DNA of 64,000 nt from Conchocele bisecta (taxonomy: Eukaryota > Mollusca > Bivalvia > Lucinida > Thyasiridae), in assembly GCA_029237695.1 (NCBI GenBank), contig CM055273.1, positions 61,927,968 to 61,991,967 on the forward strand. The letters are read 5' to 3'. A model generated the notes under the pieces. The model did not search any database and had not been told where the DNA came from. It saw nothing but the letters and a program-made list of their open reading frames with translations. This document shows positions 10,888 through 22,451 of this stretch, piece by piece; the first letter of the stretch is position 1; each line of letters starts with the position of its first letter. A program made the translations under genes and the position numbers.

Positions 10888-11863
10888 TACTGCCCAAATC
10901 TTACGGCCATATATTTGTTTCGATAATATTATTTTTTATTATTTATATATTGCTGGATCACTGCTGGTATATCGATGGTCCAGTAACATAAGGTCGTAAC
11001 TGCTATGCTAAAGCATAGCAGTTACGACCTTATGTTACTAGACCATCGATATGTTGAACTATGTTGGAAATCCACCATTTGTGTGGCATGGACGTTCCTA
11101 CTCCATTCAAAGTATTTAGCAATATAACGCACCCCTCTCGTATTGATGAACAATTCTCTATTTCATATCGTAGTGACATAGTAATGGGGTGCATTTGAAT
11201 AATACCTAATTCTCATTCACGGGGTTATGTTCTATTAAGTCCTGTAGTGTTAACATGTCTGACAGTTCATCATGTTTTCTATTCAATGCTGAAATAGCAG
11301 TAGTCGTCGATTCCTTTCGAAATAGTTTCCAATTGTCTAGTTTATGTACTAAACCTATATTAACCCCACCCCCCCCCCCCAGTTCCTTCTCCAGTCTTTA
11401 CTTACTAAAACAATTAAAAAACAATACTTTTTTCGATAATAGTAAATTTTATCAAAAAATTAAGAATGAACCTTCTTTTTGTTCCGTTAAATTTTGTCAA
11501 ATATTGATTTTATTACGAAAAATTTATTTGCCTATGGGAATTTAACAAAATAGATGTGGGAGGAGTAAAAAACTACAAAGTTTGGAAATTGACTACGAAA
11601 CCTGGCTAGACAGGTTGGAAATGATCTAACTAAGAAAACAAAAGGTTTATTTTGAAAATCAGTCTAGTATTTCTGAAATTCTAAAAATGTCCCCATTTCT
11701 TTTTCATAATAAATCAATACAAGTATTTGACAAAATTTCACGAAATAGAAAGAAGGTTCATTCTTGAAATTTTCTTTAATTTTAATATTATCGAAAACAA
11801 ATATTGTGTTTGCATTATTTATATAGCCGTAACATTTGAGCAGCTTTCGTGAAACAGACAGTT
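10888..11863. mobile_element. Foldback element, family H (interrupted copy)
   Basis: Right end CAGCTTTCGTGAAACAGACA and left end CTGCCCAAATCTTACGGCC match the two ends of the cleaner copy at 32956-33478. The left arm is interrupted after about 60 bp by a segment holding the 84-bp palindrome at 10969, and resumes near 11430 (AAGAATGAACCTTCTTTTTG). Nested insertion is the simplest explanation. Confidence 0.6.
10969..11052. repeat. 84-bp palindrome (copy 1)
   Basis: ATATCGATGGTCCAGTAACA pairs with TGTTACTAGACCATCGATAT across a GCTATGCTAAAGCATAGC centre. The same length of palindrome recurs at 43009 with a paired base change in the stem. Confidence 0.9.
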
Positions 11864-11929
11864 ATTTATATATATTTAAAGCAGAGAGATGGAAACAGTA
11901 AATCTGTCAACTTTTTATTCTGTTCCCGC

Positions 11930-12052
11930 TTGCCTACATGTATTATTCATATTCATTGCTGCCAATATTGTCTCGTAAGCCCTCAAGAGCTGGCAATATT
12001 TATTTATATTGGTGACACTTTAATAAATAAACCATTCATTCATTCATTCACA
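11930..12052 (+). mobile_element. Possible non-LTR retrotransposon or SINE 3' end
   Basis: The stretch ends with AATAAATAAACC followed by (ATTC)n. A terminal short tandem repeat after an AATAAA-like motif is typical of CR1/RTE-type LINE tails. No upstream reverse transcriptase was seen, so it would be a 5'-truncated insert. Confidence 0.4.
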
Positions 12053-12310
12053 CTTAAATCACGCCGTGATGTTCCTATGGGAAACAAACGCATTTGGCTT
12101 AAAATTTCAATTGTACATGGTGCATCCATGCTATGGAAGCATACACATAGGAACACAACCATTTACATTCGTGCGCATGTTTACAGTGGTCATACCAGTT
12201 AAAATGGTATGCCCTGCTTTTTAAAGAAAAATATTGTAAAAACACTGCCATTTTTGTCCGATAATCTGGAGGATGCCTGTATATATAGTGTTTTACTCAT
12301 CCCAATTTTA

Positions 12311-12668
12311 TTATAGGAATGAATGGCCTTTTTGTGGAATTTATCGGGGTATAAACTTGGAAAAGTCGCGGGAATACTGGACGAAGGCCGGAAGGCCTCG
12401 TCCAGTATTCCCGCGACTTTTCTAAGTTTATATCCCCGAAAAATTCCACAAAAAGGCCATTCATTCCTTATAATTACAGCATTTGAAATAAATTCATCAA
12501 GAAAATGTGTTTATTTTCCGTTTTCTTAAGAATTATTTTAACTGCGCCTCACGGTTACGGAAAGTAGTTTGGCATGGCAGTTTACTTGGATATACATTTT
12601 GGACAGAGACTTGCTACGGGCCAATCAAATGTTAGGGAATTGTGTAAATATGTTTGTGCTGGAATTAT
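12311..12668. mobile_element. Foldback element, family C
   Basis: A hairpin with GAATGAATGGCCTTTTTGTG and AAAAGGCCATTCATTCC as arms around GGACGAAGGCCGGAAGGCCT. A tail containing TGCGCCTCACGGTTACGGAA and TAGGGAATTGTGTAAATA follows, ending GTGCTGGAATTA. The same order recurs at 24029/25794, 31618 and (inverted) 44854. Confidence 0.8.
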
Positions 12669-13161
12669 TTCACAAAACACATGTTTACATTGGGTTCGTA
12701 AATACGATGCAAGGCCATACTTGAATTGTTTTTAATACGCACAAGCCTTATACATTTCTAGATATCAAAATACACTGGCCTGTGTTTTAGTATTTCTTTG
12801 AAATCATTACTCTTGAAATATACGAATGAACAGTGCCCTCCCTATAGTAAGCGCTCTGTGGTTTCTAATTCTCTTCCAGTACTCATTAATACACAATTGT
12901 AATGCATTATCTTGTCAAAAATAATCTATTATTATATTAAGAAATTGTACATGTACATGTACGGTAGAAAATGCATTTTGATTGTTACATGTATCGCCAT
13001 TGTGTCATCCTACTAGTATGATGTATACCTGTTGTCATGTCATGTGACCTGTCTGTGTGAATACACGATTATTAGTATTATTAGTATAACAATACTAATC
13101 AGTAGCATGCATTTATTATAGACTATAGGCGAAACTGACGCTATGATATGATATTAAACCA

Positions 13162-13396
13162 GGGGCCCGTTTCACTAAACTTCGTAGGACTAAAATGTTC
13201 GTAAGTGCATATTTAGGATCGTCTGGAAATCTCAATTGATGGATTTACATTTATTGAGCATAGGCTGCGTATGCAGCCTATGCTCAATAAATGTAAATCC
13301 AATAATTGTTTACAGGAATACGTTGTTAATTTTGTTTTTACAAACATCTTAAGTTTGCACTTACGAACATTTTAGTCCTACGTAGTTTAGTGAAAC
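13162..13396. mobile_element. Foldback MITE, family D
   Basis: Full copy, GGGGCCCGTTTCACTAAACT to TAGTTTAGTGAAACC, centre TAGGCTGCGTATGCAGCCTA. Confidence 0.85.
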
Positions 13397-13462
13397 CTAT
13401 TTTTCGACTCATTGATTGACCTCCAGCAACTTATACTCGTCTGTCATTTATAACGCTTTATA

Positions 13463-13647
13463 CATGTGGCTACCGCTGGAGAAATTGGGCTTGTGGGTTT
13501 ATCGACCAGTGTAGATCCAAATCAGCCTGATCAGGATCGGCACTGTTCGTCATTCCATCTATGAAACACCATTCATGCTTCTAATATTGAGCAATATAAA
13601 TCGCTAGCAGGCTATTGAAGTGTGCTACTTGATCAGAAGCTACACCA
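13463..13647. mobile_element. Foldback element, family E (rearranged)
   Basis: Begins CATGTGGCTACCGCTGGAG and carries the family's GTGTAGATCCAAATCAGCCT and TGATCAGAAGCTACAC blocks. Its right end abuts a family A element at 13648. Confidence 0.6.
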
Positions 13648-13954
13648 GTAGCCTATTTCATCAACATTGCAAAGTATACTTTACTAGCAAAGTATACTTT
13701 GAGGGAGAAATCATTTATTTTTCCTGAAATGCATTATTTCATATAGAACTAACAAATGCATATATATCATGAATAAAAGTATGCAGAATTATTATACTGA
13801 ATTTATTACATTATCACAGCCATTAAATGGCTGTGATAATGTAATAAATTCAGTATAATAAAAATTAATAAATTTTTCAAAAAATTGAAAATTTCTCCCT
13901 CAAAGTATACTTTGCTACTAAAGTATACTTTGCAATGTTGATGAAATCGGCTAC
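13648..13954. mobile_element. Foldback MITE, family A
   Basis: Complete, GTAGCCTATTTCATCAACAT to GATGAAATCGGCTAC, with the core hairpin ATTACATTATCACAGCCATT intact. Confidence 0.85.
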
Positions 13955-14001
13955 AGGTCACTAATCGCATCAGCCCAAGTTCTCGAAGCACAGCCACATT
14001 T

Positions 14002-14205
14002 GTACAGTGAAACCTCTCTAAACCGGACACCCTGGGAGGTCCCCAGGGTGTCCGGCTTAAAGAGGTTTCACTGTATATCAGGCATTTGATCATTTTGAGC
14101 CATAGTGGCGTGCTATGCGATCACGAAAATACATTATCACCTGAGATAAGCTCATCAAACATGACAGGTGATCATTGTGTCCGGTTTAAAGAGGTTCCAC
14201 TGCGA
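14002..14205. mobile_element. Foldback element, family F (full copy)
   Basis: A hairpin GGACACCCTGGGAGGTCCCC with outer arms AAACCTCTCTAAACC and GGCTTAAAGAGGTTTCA, then TGAGCCATAGTGGCGTGCTA, ending TGTCCGGTTTAAAGAGGTTC. Confidence 0.75.
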
Positions 14206-14340
14206 TAAGGAAGTAGTAATTGAGTATTTTCAATCCAATATTTCTGAAGCAATTGGGTATTTCAAAAGTTTAATTGGGTAAAATAAAAGCACACTACTGT
14301 TTACGCATCAACAGACAGCAATTATTGAATAGTTTGCTTC

Positions 14341-14420
14341 GAAATGAAAACATGTCTTGATATTTCATTAGAATTGTCTCCTTGGAGACAATTCTAATGA
14401 AATATCAAGATGTCATTTCA
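14341..14420. repeat. 80-bp hairpin
   Basis: Arms TGATATTTCATTAGAATTGT and ACAATTCTAATGAAATATCA around CTCCTTGGAGA are perfect; the outer part (GAAATGA/TCATTTC) is near-perfect. No second copy was found. Confidence 0.85.
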
Positions 14421-14605
14421 TGTAAAATAAGAAAAATATGTTATATGTGTGGTCTGTTTATTGTTTTCTGCAGCATAATAAAGGTACCACAAATTTCTTT
14501 TTGATACTCGCTACTTCTGATTTCCATTGGGTTTTTGGGAATTTTAATTGTATATTTAAGCAAATACGCAGCTTATCTGGAGCTCTGCCACTGTATATGT
14601 TTCAG

Positions 14606-14671
14606 GAATATGACGTGAGGATCATCATGGGGGCATTCAACAGTAGACATGCGGCACCTGTCTTCTGTGAA
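14606..14671 (+). CDS. GABA-B-type receptor, exon 3
   Basis: A 66-bp exon, phase 0/0, with acceptor ATATGTTTCAG and donor GTAAGT. It encodes EYDVRIIMGAFNSRHAAPVF plus CE. This aligns with the GABA-B1 strand that reads DARIIVGLF and ends KVFCE, and with the GB2 DVRIILGxF strand, in the second lobe of the Venus-flytrap fold. Its final CE joins directly to the AYKQGLYG start of exon 4, as VFCE joins VYKERLFG in GABA-B1. Intron 3 after it is the longest in the window, 27 kb. Confidence 0.9.
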
Positions 14672-14682
14672 GTAAGTATGTC

Positions 14683-14930
14683 TTAACCATTTCACCCCTC
14701 AGTAACTGGAATGGATTTTGATATGTTAAATTTCCGACCAATCCAACCGCAACAAAATGATTTCAGACTAGTCCATTTATGAAAAATGGGTATTTTTGTT
14801 CCAAAAATATGAAAATTACTTGCAAAAAATGCAGATCCTGATGAGACGGCTCGTCACGTCACGAGCCGTCTCATCTGGATCTACACTGCTTGCCAATACC
14901 ACTATACAGGCCTGTGGTGCTGAAAGGGTT
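14683..14930. mobile_element. Foldback MITE, family J (copy 1)
   Basis: About 250 bp with ends TTAACCATTTCACCCCTC and GCTGAAAGGGTT. Copies at 37728 and 39150 have the cleaner ends TTAACCCTTTCAAC and GTTGAAAGGGTTAA. The central hairpin is GAGACGGCTCGTCACG. It begins 11 bp after the donor of exon 3. Confidence 0.8.
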
Positions 14931-15010
14931 GACGTAACTATGTATCAACATGACTGTCTATACATGTTTTTCTGCACAAAACCTGGATTGTCCGATTGAT
15001 TGACTATAAA

Positions 15011-15174
15011 GAGGATATTCCATCGTACATTTTGAATAGCGGGAAATAATACACGAGTGTGCGTCGGCTTCCGCGTAAGCAATGAGTGAGCGTAGCGAAC
15101 GAGTTGCTTGCACGGACGCCGACGGACACGAGTGTATTATATCCGCTATTCAAACATGTACGATGGAATATCCT
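15011..15174. mobile_element. Foldback element, family N
   Basis: GAGGATATTCCATCGTACAT and ATGTACGATGGAATATCC are inverted ends; the centre GAGTGAGCGTAGCGAACGAG is a near-palindrome seen in several foldbacks here (compare 48250). A 5' fragment recurs at 15624-15680. Confidence 0.8.
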
Positions 15175-15744
15175 ATTTATTACACTTCTACGGCGGATAC
15201 ATATGCACATTTAGTCTATTTTTGAGATTATAATCAATGAATTGCGTGTGCGCATGAATAGTGATACAATGACTTGTTTTCCAGCGTTTTGACGTTACAT
15301 TGTGTGACGTCAAATGTGACGTCATTTAAACTTTTTGAAATGCAAATTACGCAGCTGTTTCTATGAACCAGATATATTTGAGTGCATGTTTGGAATGTGT
15401 TCAATCACATTAACATTCTGGATTAATCGAGACCATTTCAAAATGTTCAAATAACTTTATTTTGACTGTAATAAAAAATAAACATTTTGCATGGTAGCTC
15501 GTGGTTTCCAAGAAAACAGGCGCGCAATTACGGGTGTTCTCTTCACGGTGTATTATTTGTAAGGAGTTGATTACGGGTTTTCTCTCACAGCAAAACCCGT
15601 GCAAATAATTTGCAAGAGTAATAAATAGAGGATATTCCATCGTACATGTTGAATAGCGGGAAATAATACACGAGTGTTATGGGGTAATTGTCAGACACAT
15701 TATCCGTAATGTTGCCCTATAAGAAAATGTATCGTTGCTAGTTG

Positions 15745-16925
15745 TGAGACAAGCGCATGCACAGGTAGAAGACTCGGACCTACGACACACAAAAATGCCT
15801 ATTAAAAAAATCCCATTACCCCACCCACTTGGTCTCGTACAATACCATATTCTATTTATAAAGGTGAGTATAAATATGGCTATTATAGAAAGAGCCCTCT
15901 CTTTTCCGGCTCGCACAAACACAATAAACATCGATTAAATGTATGACTTCTGTCTCTGGCAATCGATAAAGGTATTAGGTGTGTGAATATATTCAATTCA
16001 AATCGCTCTTTCCAGCATTTATTCAGTTATTCGCATTTTGTATACCCCATCCAAAGCGAAATTTGCGTGTACGAAAGAATCTCACACAGAATCGGAGGCC
16101 GTCCGGCGTGGATTATCGGTCATATTTGACCAATAACTGATCGCCAGCTCAAACTAAGGTCGTGCACCATGACCATATACATTAGCAACTCCAACCATAC
16201 AAAGTTCGTACAATTGTGATCGTTCACCGATCTAAAAAACGCATTTTTTCTACTTTCATTCATGATTCGCGTACAGCAGATTATGTCTTCCGGAATACCC
16301 AAAATAGGTTGAATGACGTCATCACAGTTTAGATTTAGCCAATCAGAGATGTTCTTTACATAGACACTTCCGGTTGTATTATGGAAGATGGTGCATTGAC
16401 CCGGTTCCAGATAATGAACGAAATTAGACAACAAAATGTTTTTTAGATCGGTGAACGATCAGAATTGGACGAACGTTGTATGTTTGGAGTTTCTAATGAA
16501 TATGGTCATGGTGCACGTCATTAGTTTGAGCTGGCGATCAGCTATCGGCCAAATATCACCGATAATCCACGCCGGACGGCCTCCGATTCTGTGTGAGATT
16601 CTTTCGTACACGCAACTTTCGCTTTGGATGGGGTAATCAAAACGCGAATAACTCAATAAATGCTTGAAACAGCGATTTGAAGTGAGTATATTCACACACC
16701 TAATACCTTTATCGATTGCCAGAGACATATTTTATACATTTAATCGATGTTTATTGTGTTTGTGCGAATCGGAAAAGAGAGGGCTCTTTCTATAATAGCC
16801 ATGTTCTTACCCACCTTTCTATAAATAGAAGATGGTAATGTACTAGACCAAGTGGGTGGGGTAATGGGATTTTTTTAATATGCATTGTTTTGGTGTCATA
16901 GGTCCGAGTCTTCCACATGTGAGCA
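15745..16925. mobile_element. Large foldback element, about 1.2 kb
   Basis: Two inverted arms of roughly 490 bp (15745-16236 and 16436-16925) flank a 200-bp loop. Matching pairs include CCACCCACTTGGTCT with AGACCAAGTGGGTGG, ATTCTGTGTGAGATTCTTTC with its complement, and GAGGCCGTCCGGCGTGGATT with its complement. Both arms carry open frames of similar peptides, which only reflects the inversion. No transposase was seen. Confidence 0.85.
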
Positions 16926-17159
16926 CATGTAGGGTGATATAAATAAATCTCACATGGGCGTGAGTATACGGATATCCTTGTCTCAGGGCACCTGGTGGGG
17001 TCTCACATACTGTAAGTCCCATTTCCCAAGTCGCAGCCGCAATTTTGACTCGACTGATTCGAGGACAATTTTGGCAAGCAATATGACGTATTGTTACATG
17101 ACTGCCGTTGTTCGACACCGCTCACAGCCGTGTTCAAACGTATATCACGTGCTACGTAA

Positions 17160-17450
17160 TGCACGTGCACGCGCCATTTCGTCATCAAAACAGTTCACAA
17201 CGGTCACACTGACATGTTGAAATGTATGCGGCTGCATCACGCGACGTGTACTGCGGCCCCGGAATATGTATGTGTAAAATCAGCAGTTTGAATGGAGGAA
17301 ATAATCAAAGTACCGAAAGTACTACATATATGTTCAATTTACATGCTATTTCCGACGGAAATGTAACAATGGCGTTCCAGCATGTTCCAGGGAACTGTTT
17401 GAACACGCGGCCTACGGCCTTGGGTTCCCATGACAATGTATATGAACTCA
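17160..17450. mobile_element. Element of family P (copy 1, degenerate)
   Basis: Contains GCGGCCCCGGAATATG, GGAAATGTAACAATG and GGAACTGTTTGAACACGCGG, all in the same order as in the copy at 31030-31400. GC-richer than its surroundings. Confidence 0.6.
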
Positions 17451-17660
17451 ACACAAATCCACAAATATGTTCGAGATATTTGAAATTGTATTTATATTAA
17501 TGCATTCGTTATTGGATCCAGATTCAATTACATTCACATAACTGGATAGTGATAAATCATTTACGAGACAATATTATTTGGATGATAATCTGACAAAACT
17601 GGACTTATTGTATTTCCAATCAGTGCAGACCACTACCAGCACGTGCCTTCGTGCAGTCTC

Positions 17661-17877
17661 AGATACGACTAAAATGTTCGTAAGTGCAAATTTATGACCG
17701 TCTGGAAGGTTTCAATTGATGGATTTACATTTATTGAGCATATGCTGCATATGCAGCCTATGCTCAATAAATGTAGATCCAATAATTGTTTACAAGAAAA
17801 CAGTGTTAATGTGAAAATTACAGAAGTTTGCACTGACGAACATTTTAGTCTTACGAAGTTTAGTGAAACGGCCCCCA
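17661..17877. mobile_element. Foldback MITE, family D (left-truncated)
   Basis: Begins at the ACGACTAAAATGTTCGTAAG block and ends GAAGTTTAGTGAAACGGCCC; centre ATATGCTGCATATGCAGCCT. Confidence 0.8.
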
Positions 17878-18024
17878 GCGTCGCAATAGTTCGCAAGTTG
17901 ATTGATAGCTAGACTGTCCAGAAGCATCATAAGCCCAATTTCTCCAGTTACAGTCGCAATATTAAGTCTGATTTTGATTCTAATACGGTTCTTAATTACG
18001 GTCTGAAGACAAAGCAATATGAGG

Positions 18025-18255
18025 AATATGCAGCTGTGACTGACGAAATGGGGCTTAAGGGATTTGTCATGAGTGTAGCTCCGGATCGAATACCACGCTC
18101 ATGTAGCCTGGTAACGATCTATATTGCCTGTTCGAAGTATGACGATTGTTTCATTGATGTAATAGCGAACACTGCAGATCCTGATCACACTGTGCGGATG
18201 CGCAGTTTTATCTGGATCTACTTGGTCGTAAATCCCATAAGCCCCATTTCTCCAA
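18025..18255. mobile_element. Foldback element, family E
   Basis: ATATGCAGCTGTGACTGACG to CCCCATTTCTCCA, with GAGTGTAGCTCCGGATCG and ACTGCAGATCCTGATCACAC inside. A family D fragment (18256-18331) is attached directly. Confidence 0.75.
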
Positions 18256-18335
18256 ATCTGAAATTTACAGACTATCATACTTTTGCCCTTACAAACATAT
18301 TCATCGTTCGAAGTTTAGTGAAACGGCCCCCTGTC

Positions 18336-18550
18336 CTGTATTGAAGTACTGACTGATAACGTAGTGTTGTATCAGGCATTGACCTGATACACACATCCGG
18401 GTTACAACGAAGTGAAAACTGACGTTCCATTGGTCGGATGACGTCACGTGACGTTACCGAATGACGTCAGTGTAATGACGCAACATATGCAAGTTTCGCG
18501 TTTACTAGCCTTGCCTGATGTATTTGATATCAAAAGACAGTAGCCTGGGG
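18336..18550. mobile_element. Element of family G
   Basis: Carries CTGATAACGTAGTGTTGTAT, CAGGCATTGACCTGATACAC and TGACGTCACGTGACGTTACC, ending TTTGATATCAAAAGACAGTA. Inverted relative to the copy at 1694. Confidence 0.65.
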
Positions 18551-18786
18551 GCCGTTTCACTAAACTTCTTACGACTAAAATGTTCGTAAGTGCAAAATTA
18601 TGATAGTCTGTAAATGTCGCATTAACAATGTTTTCTTGTAAACAATTATTGGATTTACATTTATTGAGCATATGCTGCATGTGCAGCCTATGCTCAATAC
18701 ATGTAAATCCATCAATTGAAATTTCCAGACGATCTTAAATTTTCACTTACGAACATTTTAGTTGTACGAAGTTTAGTGAAACGGGC
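18547..18786. mobile_element. Foldback MITE, family D
   Basis: Full copy, GGGGGCCGTTTCACTAAACT to TTTAGTGAAACGGGC. It lies between two family G pieces, as if inserted into that element. Confidence 0.85.
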
Positions 18787-19240
18787 TCCTGGTATTCTCT
18801 ATTTACTAGATAACGAGCTTTGTAATGTATTGTATTGACCTACCGCGCAATGACTGATAACATAAAGTAGTATCAGGCATTGACTTGTCAATGATAGAAA
18901 TATCCGGGTAACAACGAATTTAAACCGGATATTTCATTGGTCGAACGGCGTCACCTGACGTTACCGAAGGACATCAGTGTAATGACACAACGTAAACAAG
19001 ACACGTTCTTTTCAACGAAAACTATTGTTTGTATCAGGTAACGAGCTTTGTTTGGCCGAATACGTACCGACTGATAACATAGTGTCGTACCAGGCACTGA
19101 CATGATACGAATGTCCGGGTTACAACGATTTGGAAACGAACGTCTCATTAGTCGATTGGCGTCTCATGACGCTATTTTGTATTTGATCATCGGCTAGCAT
19201 AAAACATTTCCTGATAAATACCATTTTAGTGTCAGGTGAT
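18787..19240. mobile_element. Element of family G (two partial units)
   Basis: The blocks CTGATAACATA, TCAGGCATTGACTTG and GTCACCTGACGTTACCG occur here and again in altered form at 19070-19170, so two overlapping or tandem degenerate copies are present. Confidence 0.55.
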
Positions 19241-19550
19241 ATAGAGAATAGTAGGTTAGTGCCGTGAATCGGAAAACATATTTGGCAAGGCTTAGGAAAC
19301 GGGATGGGCGAGGCTCTGCCGAGCGATCCCGTTTCCGTGCCGCGCCATCCCGTTTCCGTGCCGCGCCAGATATGTTTTCCTATTCATGGCACTAACCTAC
19401 TATTCTATTTATCCCGTCAACACTACAAATAGCTTTAAAATTAAAAGAAAATAACCCCAGCCGCATCCTCAAAATCGGATAATCGACTAGTATGACAAAC
19501 GTACATATTCATACGCAGTGATTATGTCGTATTGACAGGATATCAAAAAT
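19241..19550. mobile_element. Double-hairpin element, family B
   Basis: Begins TAGAGAATAGTAGGTTAGTG. The central GCCGCGCCA block is duplicated (ATCCCGTTTCCGTGCCGCGC twice, 19325-19366). The second hairpin is cut short at GACAGGATATCAAAAAT. Confidence 0.75.
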
Positions 19551-19589
19551 CTGCACAAAACTTTATGACGTTCTCCTCTTCAGGCATAT

Positions 19590-19802
19590 ACATCGGGTTA
19601 TCAACGGTATATACCTCATCTGGGTGTGTAGGTGGGTATATATATATAGTCATTTGTTCTCCCTTGACGACATATAAGCAGGGTAATTTTGTTTCTAGAT
19701 CCACACGTCAGTGGAGCGTAGTAATTTTGTTTCTAGATCCACACGTCAGTGGAGCCGTAACACGGCTCCACTGACGTGTGGATCTAGAAACAAAATTGCT
19801 AC
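19590..19802. repeat. Dispersed copy of the exon 4 acceptor region plus hairpin
   Basis: TTATCAACGGTATATACC and AGTCATTTGTTCTCCCTT followed by ACATATAAGCAGGGT match the intron/exon 4 junction 22 kb downstream. A tandem pair of TTTTGTTTCTAGATCCACAC units and an 85-bp palindrome (19718-19802) follow. The acceptor itself is lost (CCCTTGACGAC). Confidence 0.75.
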
Positions 19803-20194
19803 CGCGATGCGATACTCTCCCCTCGGTAGCAATTTAAGGCCATAGTTTCTTTGTAACAGTTGGAAGAATGAATTGTGCAATCATTTTTCCGGCGCGTTTG
19901 ATAACTTAGTAACTGTCAAAGCTGTATCAATAAAGTATTAATAACGAACATTCCGGTGTGAAAAAAGTTTATTTTAGCGTGTGAGGGTGTTTATCTGACA
20001 GGCTTGTAAATTCGAAAGCTGTTCTATTTATCACAGGTATTTGCACGGGAACTTTTGACTAGCTGGCGGATTTGGAACTGTCTACGGTACATGTGCTTGT
20101 TCGAGCACAATATTTAAGTTTGCATCCTTATTTACTTTGAACGTTTACCGATTTAAATATAGACTTCTCCAAATATATATGTTGAGTATATTTG

Positions 20195-20560
20195 TGTTAG
20201 AAATAATATAAGAGATGTAAATTAAGAAAATTTTAATTTGGTTTATTCCATTATAATGGTAAATGAATGGGTTGCAAGAAAAACAATTTGAGAAGGTACC
20301 TGGTCGATTGTTACCGATACAATTTCGTACCCATACCATTTCGTACCCGGTTTGGTTATTTCGTACCCAGTATATTGTCAATTTGTACCCATAGCAAGTC
20401 GTTTCGTACCCAGTTTGGTCAATTCGTATCCACTCAATATTTTAAAAGGACTTCATATTATGATAGGATTTTTGTTTAGAAATAATGTAAGAAATGCAAA
20501 TTAAGCGAATTTTGATTTGTTCTATTCCTTTATAATAGTAAATGAATGGGTTGCAAATGA
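20195..20560. repeat. TTCGTACCCA short array between 90-bp direct repeats
   Basis: About six degenerate units of 16-22 bp built on TTCGTACCCAGTTTGGTCAA lie at 20315-20430. They are bracketed by two same-orientation copies of a 90-bp block ending AAATGAATGGGTTGCAA (20195-20278 and 20472-20558). Confidence 0.7.
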
Positions 20561-20934
20561 GTTGATATATATGTTAAGTTTAATTAGGATAATTTATGCA
20601 TATTTTACATAGATGCACATAGATAAGAATATTAAAACTAACAAAGCTTTATGTTTGTATTGATTTGCATTATATAACATACTAGTGAAACCCATTCATG
20701 GTGCCATTTACTAGACAATACATTTGCTGTGTAATCACCAATTTACAATAAATATCCGGGTATTACACCTTGGTACAAACAATTAATGCTAAAATGTGAT
20801 AAACGGAACCGCATAAACAAACTGGAATTTGCTAAATGGAGACTTTATTACTTTATTTAGTGCAGGCTCTGCTTGCCAACTCAAGTTATTACAACTGCTG
20901 TTAACCACAAGAATACTGCATCAGTCATCGCTTA

Positions 20935-21066
20935 TCATTGATCACTGGAACATATACATTTTATATAGTTAGCAATCGCCATGTTGTCCATACCTGTACG
21001 TCACGCCATAGTTTTGCATACGTGTTGTATTTTGTTTTTAATCCAATAAAGGTATGTTCTGTTCTG
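20935..21066 (+). mobile_element. Possible LINE/SINE 3' end with TGTTC tail
   Basis: AATCCAATAAAGG followed by TATGTTCTGTTCTGTTATG looks like the 3' tail of a non-LTR element. No coding part is present. Confidence 0.35.
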
Positions 21067-21685
21067 TTATGCTAATTCATTAAATAGATTTTGTATCTCA
21101 CTTTCCCAACATTTTGATTTTTGTCTCTCTAGACTGTCTCACTTTCCCAACATTTGACTTTCACACCTTCGACTTACCTGTATGTTGTGTATACTGCTGG
21201 GCTTAAAGTTGCGTTACGCACATAGTTAATTATAAATTAACAATGTTAACATGTGTCTAGTATTTACGACGATATATTAGCTACTCGTCGAACGCCAGAA
21301 TGGGATGCTGAAACAGAGGCTGTCGTGACCTAACTACAAACTATCGACATTCTATTCCGCTCGTCCAGCTCTATACAGGTAAATAATAAATAATGAAGAT
21401 AGCATTTAAACATTTATTGTCTTGTAACGTCTAACGTCATGTAAAAGTGTGGTGTAATAGATGGTCCGCCGGCTGAGAAAATGGACATTACGACATTGGA
21501 GATATAGCTCTTACATGCACTGCTACCCAAAAACTAGACACCACATATAAACGGCTGTTTTTAAACTTGTCCAAGTCGCTGGTGACCGGCACAACATGGA
21601 ACTTAAACCAGGAACTGTCATGATGACTTCGAAGCAGCAGCCGAACACGCCGTCATTGCAGTCGACCCGGACGTGGTAGTGATCT

Positions 21686-22097
21686 GGGCCCGGTTGTTCA
21701 AAACACCAGTTAGCTTAACTGACTCTTAAATCCTTAACGGAGATTTTAACCATTCAGTTAAGGATTTAACAGTCCGTTAAGCTAACGGATGTTTTGAGCA
21801 ACCGGGCCCTGGTGTTTTTTTCATTACACTCAGTGCGTCTGGAGGAAAATTCAATCATGTGGACTTGTAACAGCCTTCATGGACTTGTAACGCCGTCATC
21901 GCAATCGACCCGGACGTGATAGTGATCTGGGCCCGGTTGTTGAAAACACCAGTTAGCTTAACGGACTGTTAAATCCTTAACGGACTGTTAAATCCTTAAC
22001 TGAATGGTTAAAATCTCTGTTAAAACAGAGATTTTAACCATTCAGTTAAGGATTTAACAGTCCGTTAAGCTAACGGATGTTTTGAGCAACCGGGCCC
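21686..22097. mobile_element. GGGCCCGGTTG foldback MITE, duplicated with flank
   Basis: Two copies (21686-21809 and 21929-22097) of a hairpin with ends GGGCCCGGTTGTTCAAAACA and TGTTTTGAGCAACCGGGCCC. The second is fuller. The flanking transposase DNA is duplicated too (CATTACACTCAGTGCGTCTG twice), so a unit of about 245 bp was tandemly repeated after insertion. Confidence 0.8.
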
Positions 22098-22451
22098 TTG
22101 TGTTTTTTTCATTACACTCAGTGCGTCTGGAGGAAGGTTCAATCATGTGGACTTGTAACAGCCTTCAGGGACAATGAAGAATTCAAGACGGTGCGCCGTG
22201 CAAGTGTGTTGCCGCTTGTGCCGATCGCACTTGTTGAATATGTATGGCTCCATGCCCTAGAAAACAATGAGGACAACACACCATCCGTCGTCACGTTCAA
22301 TGACTATGTCACTGAGCATTGGGTGGGTGGACGGCGACAAGGCGATGTGGAACCACTTTAACTCAGGACCACGAACGACACACCACATGGAAGGTTGGCA
22401 CTACAAGGTCAATTGTCTACTGACACATCCACATCCAAACATATACATATA

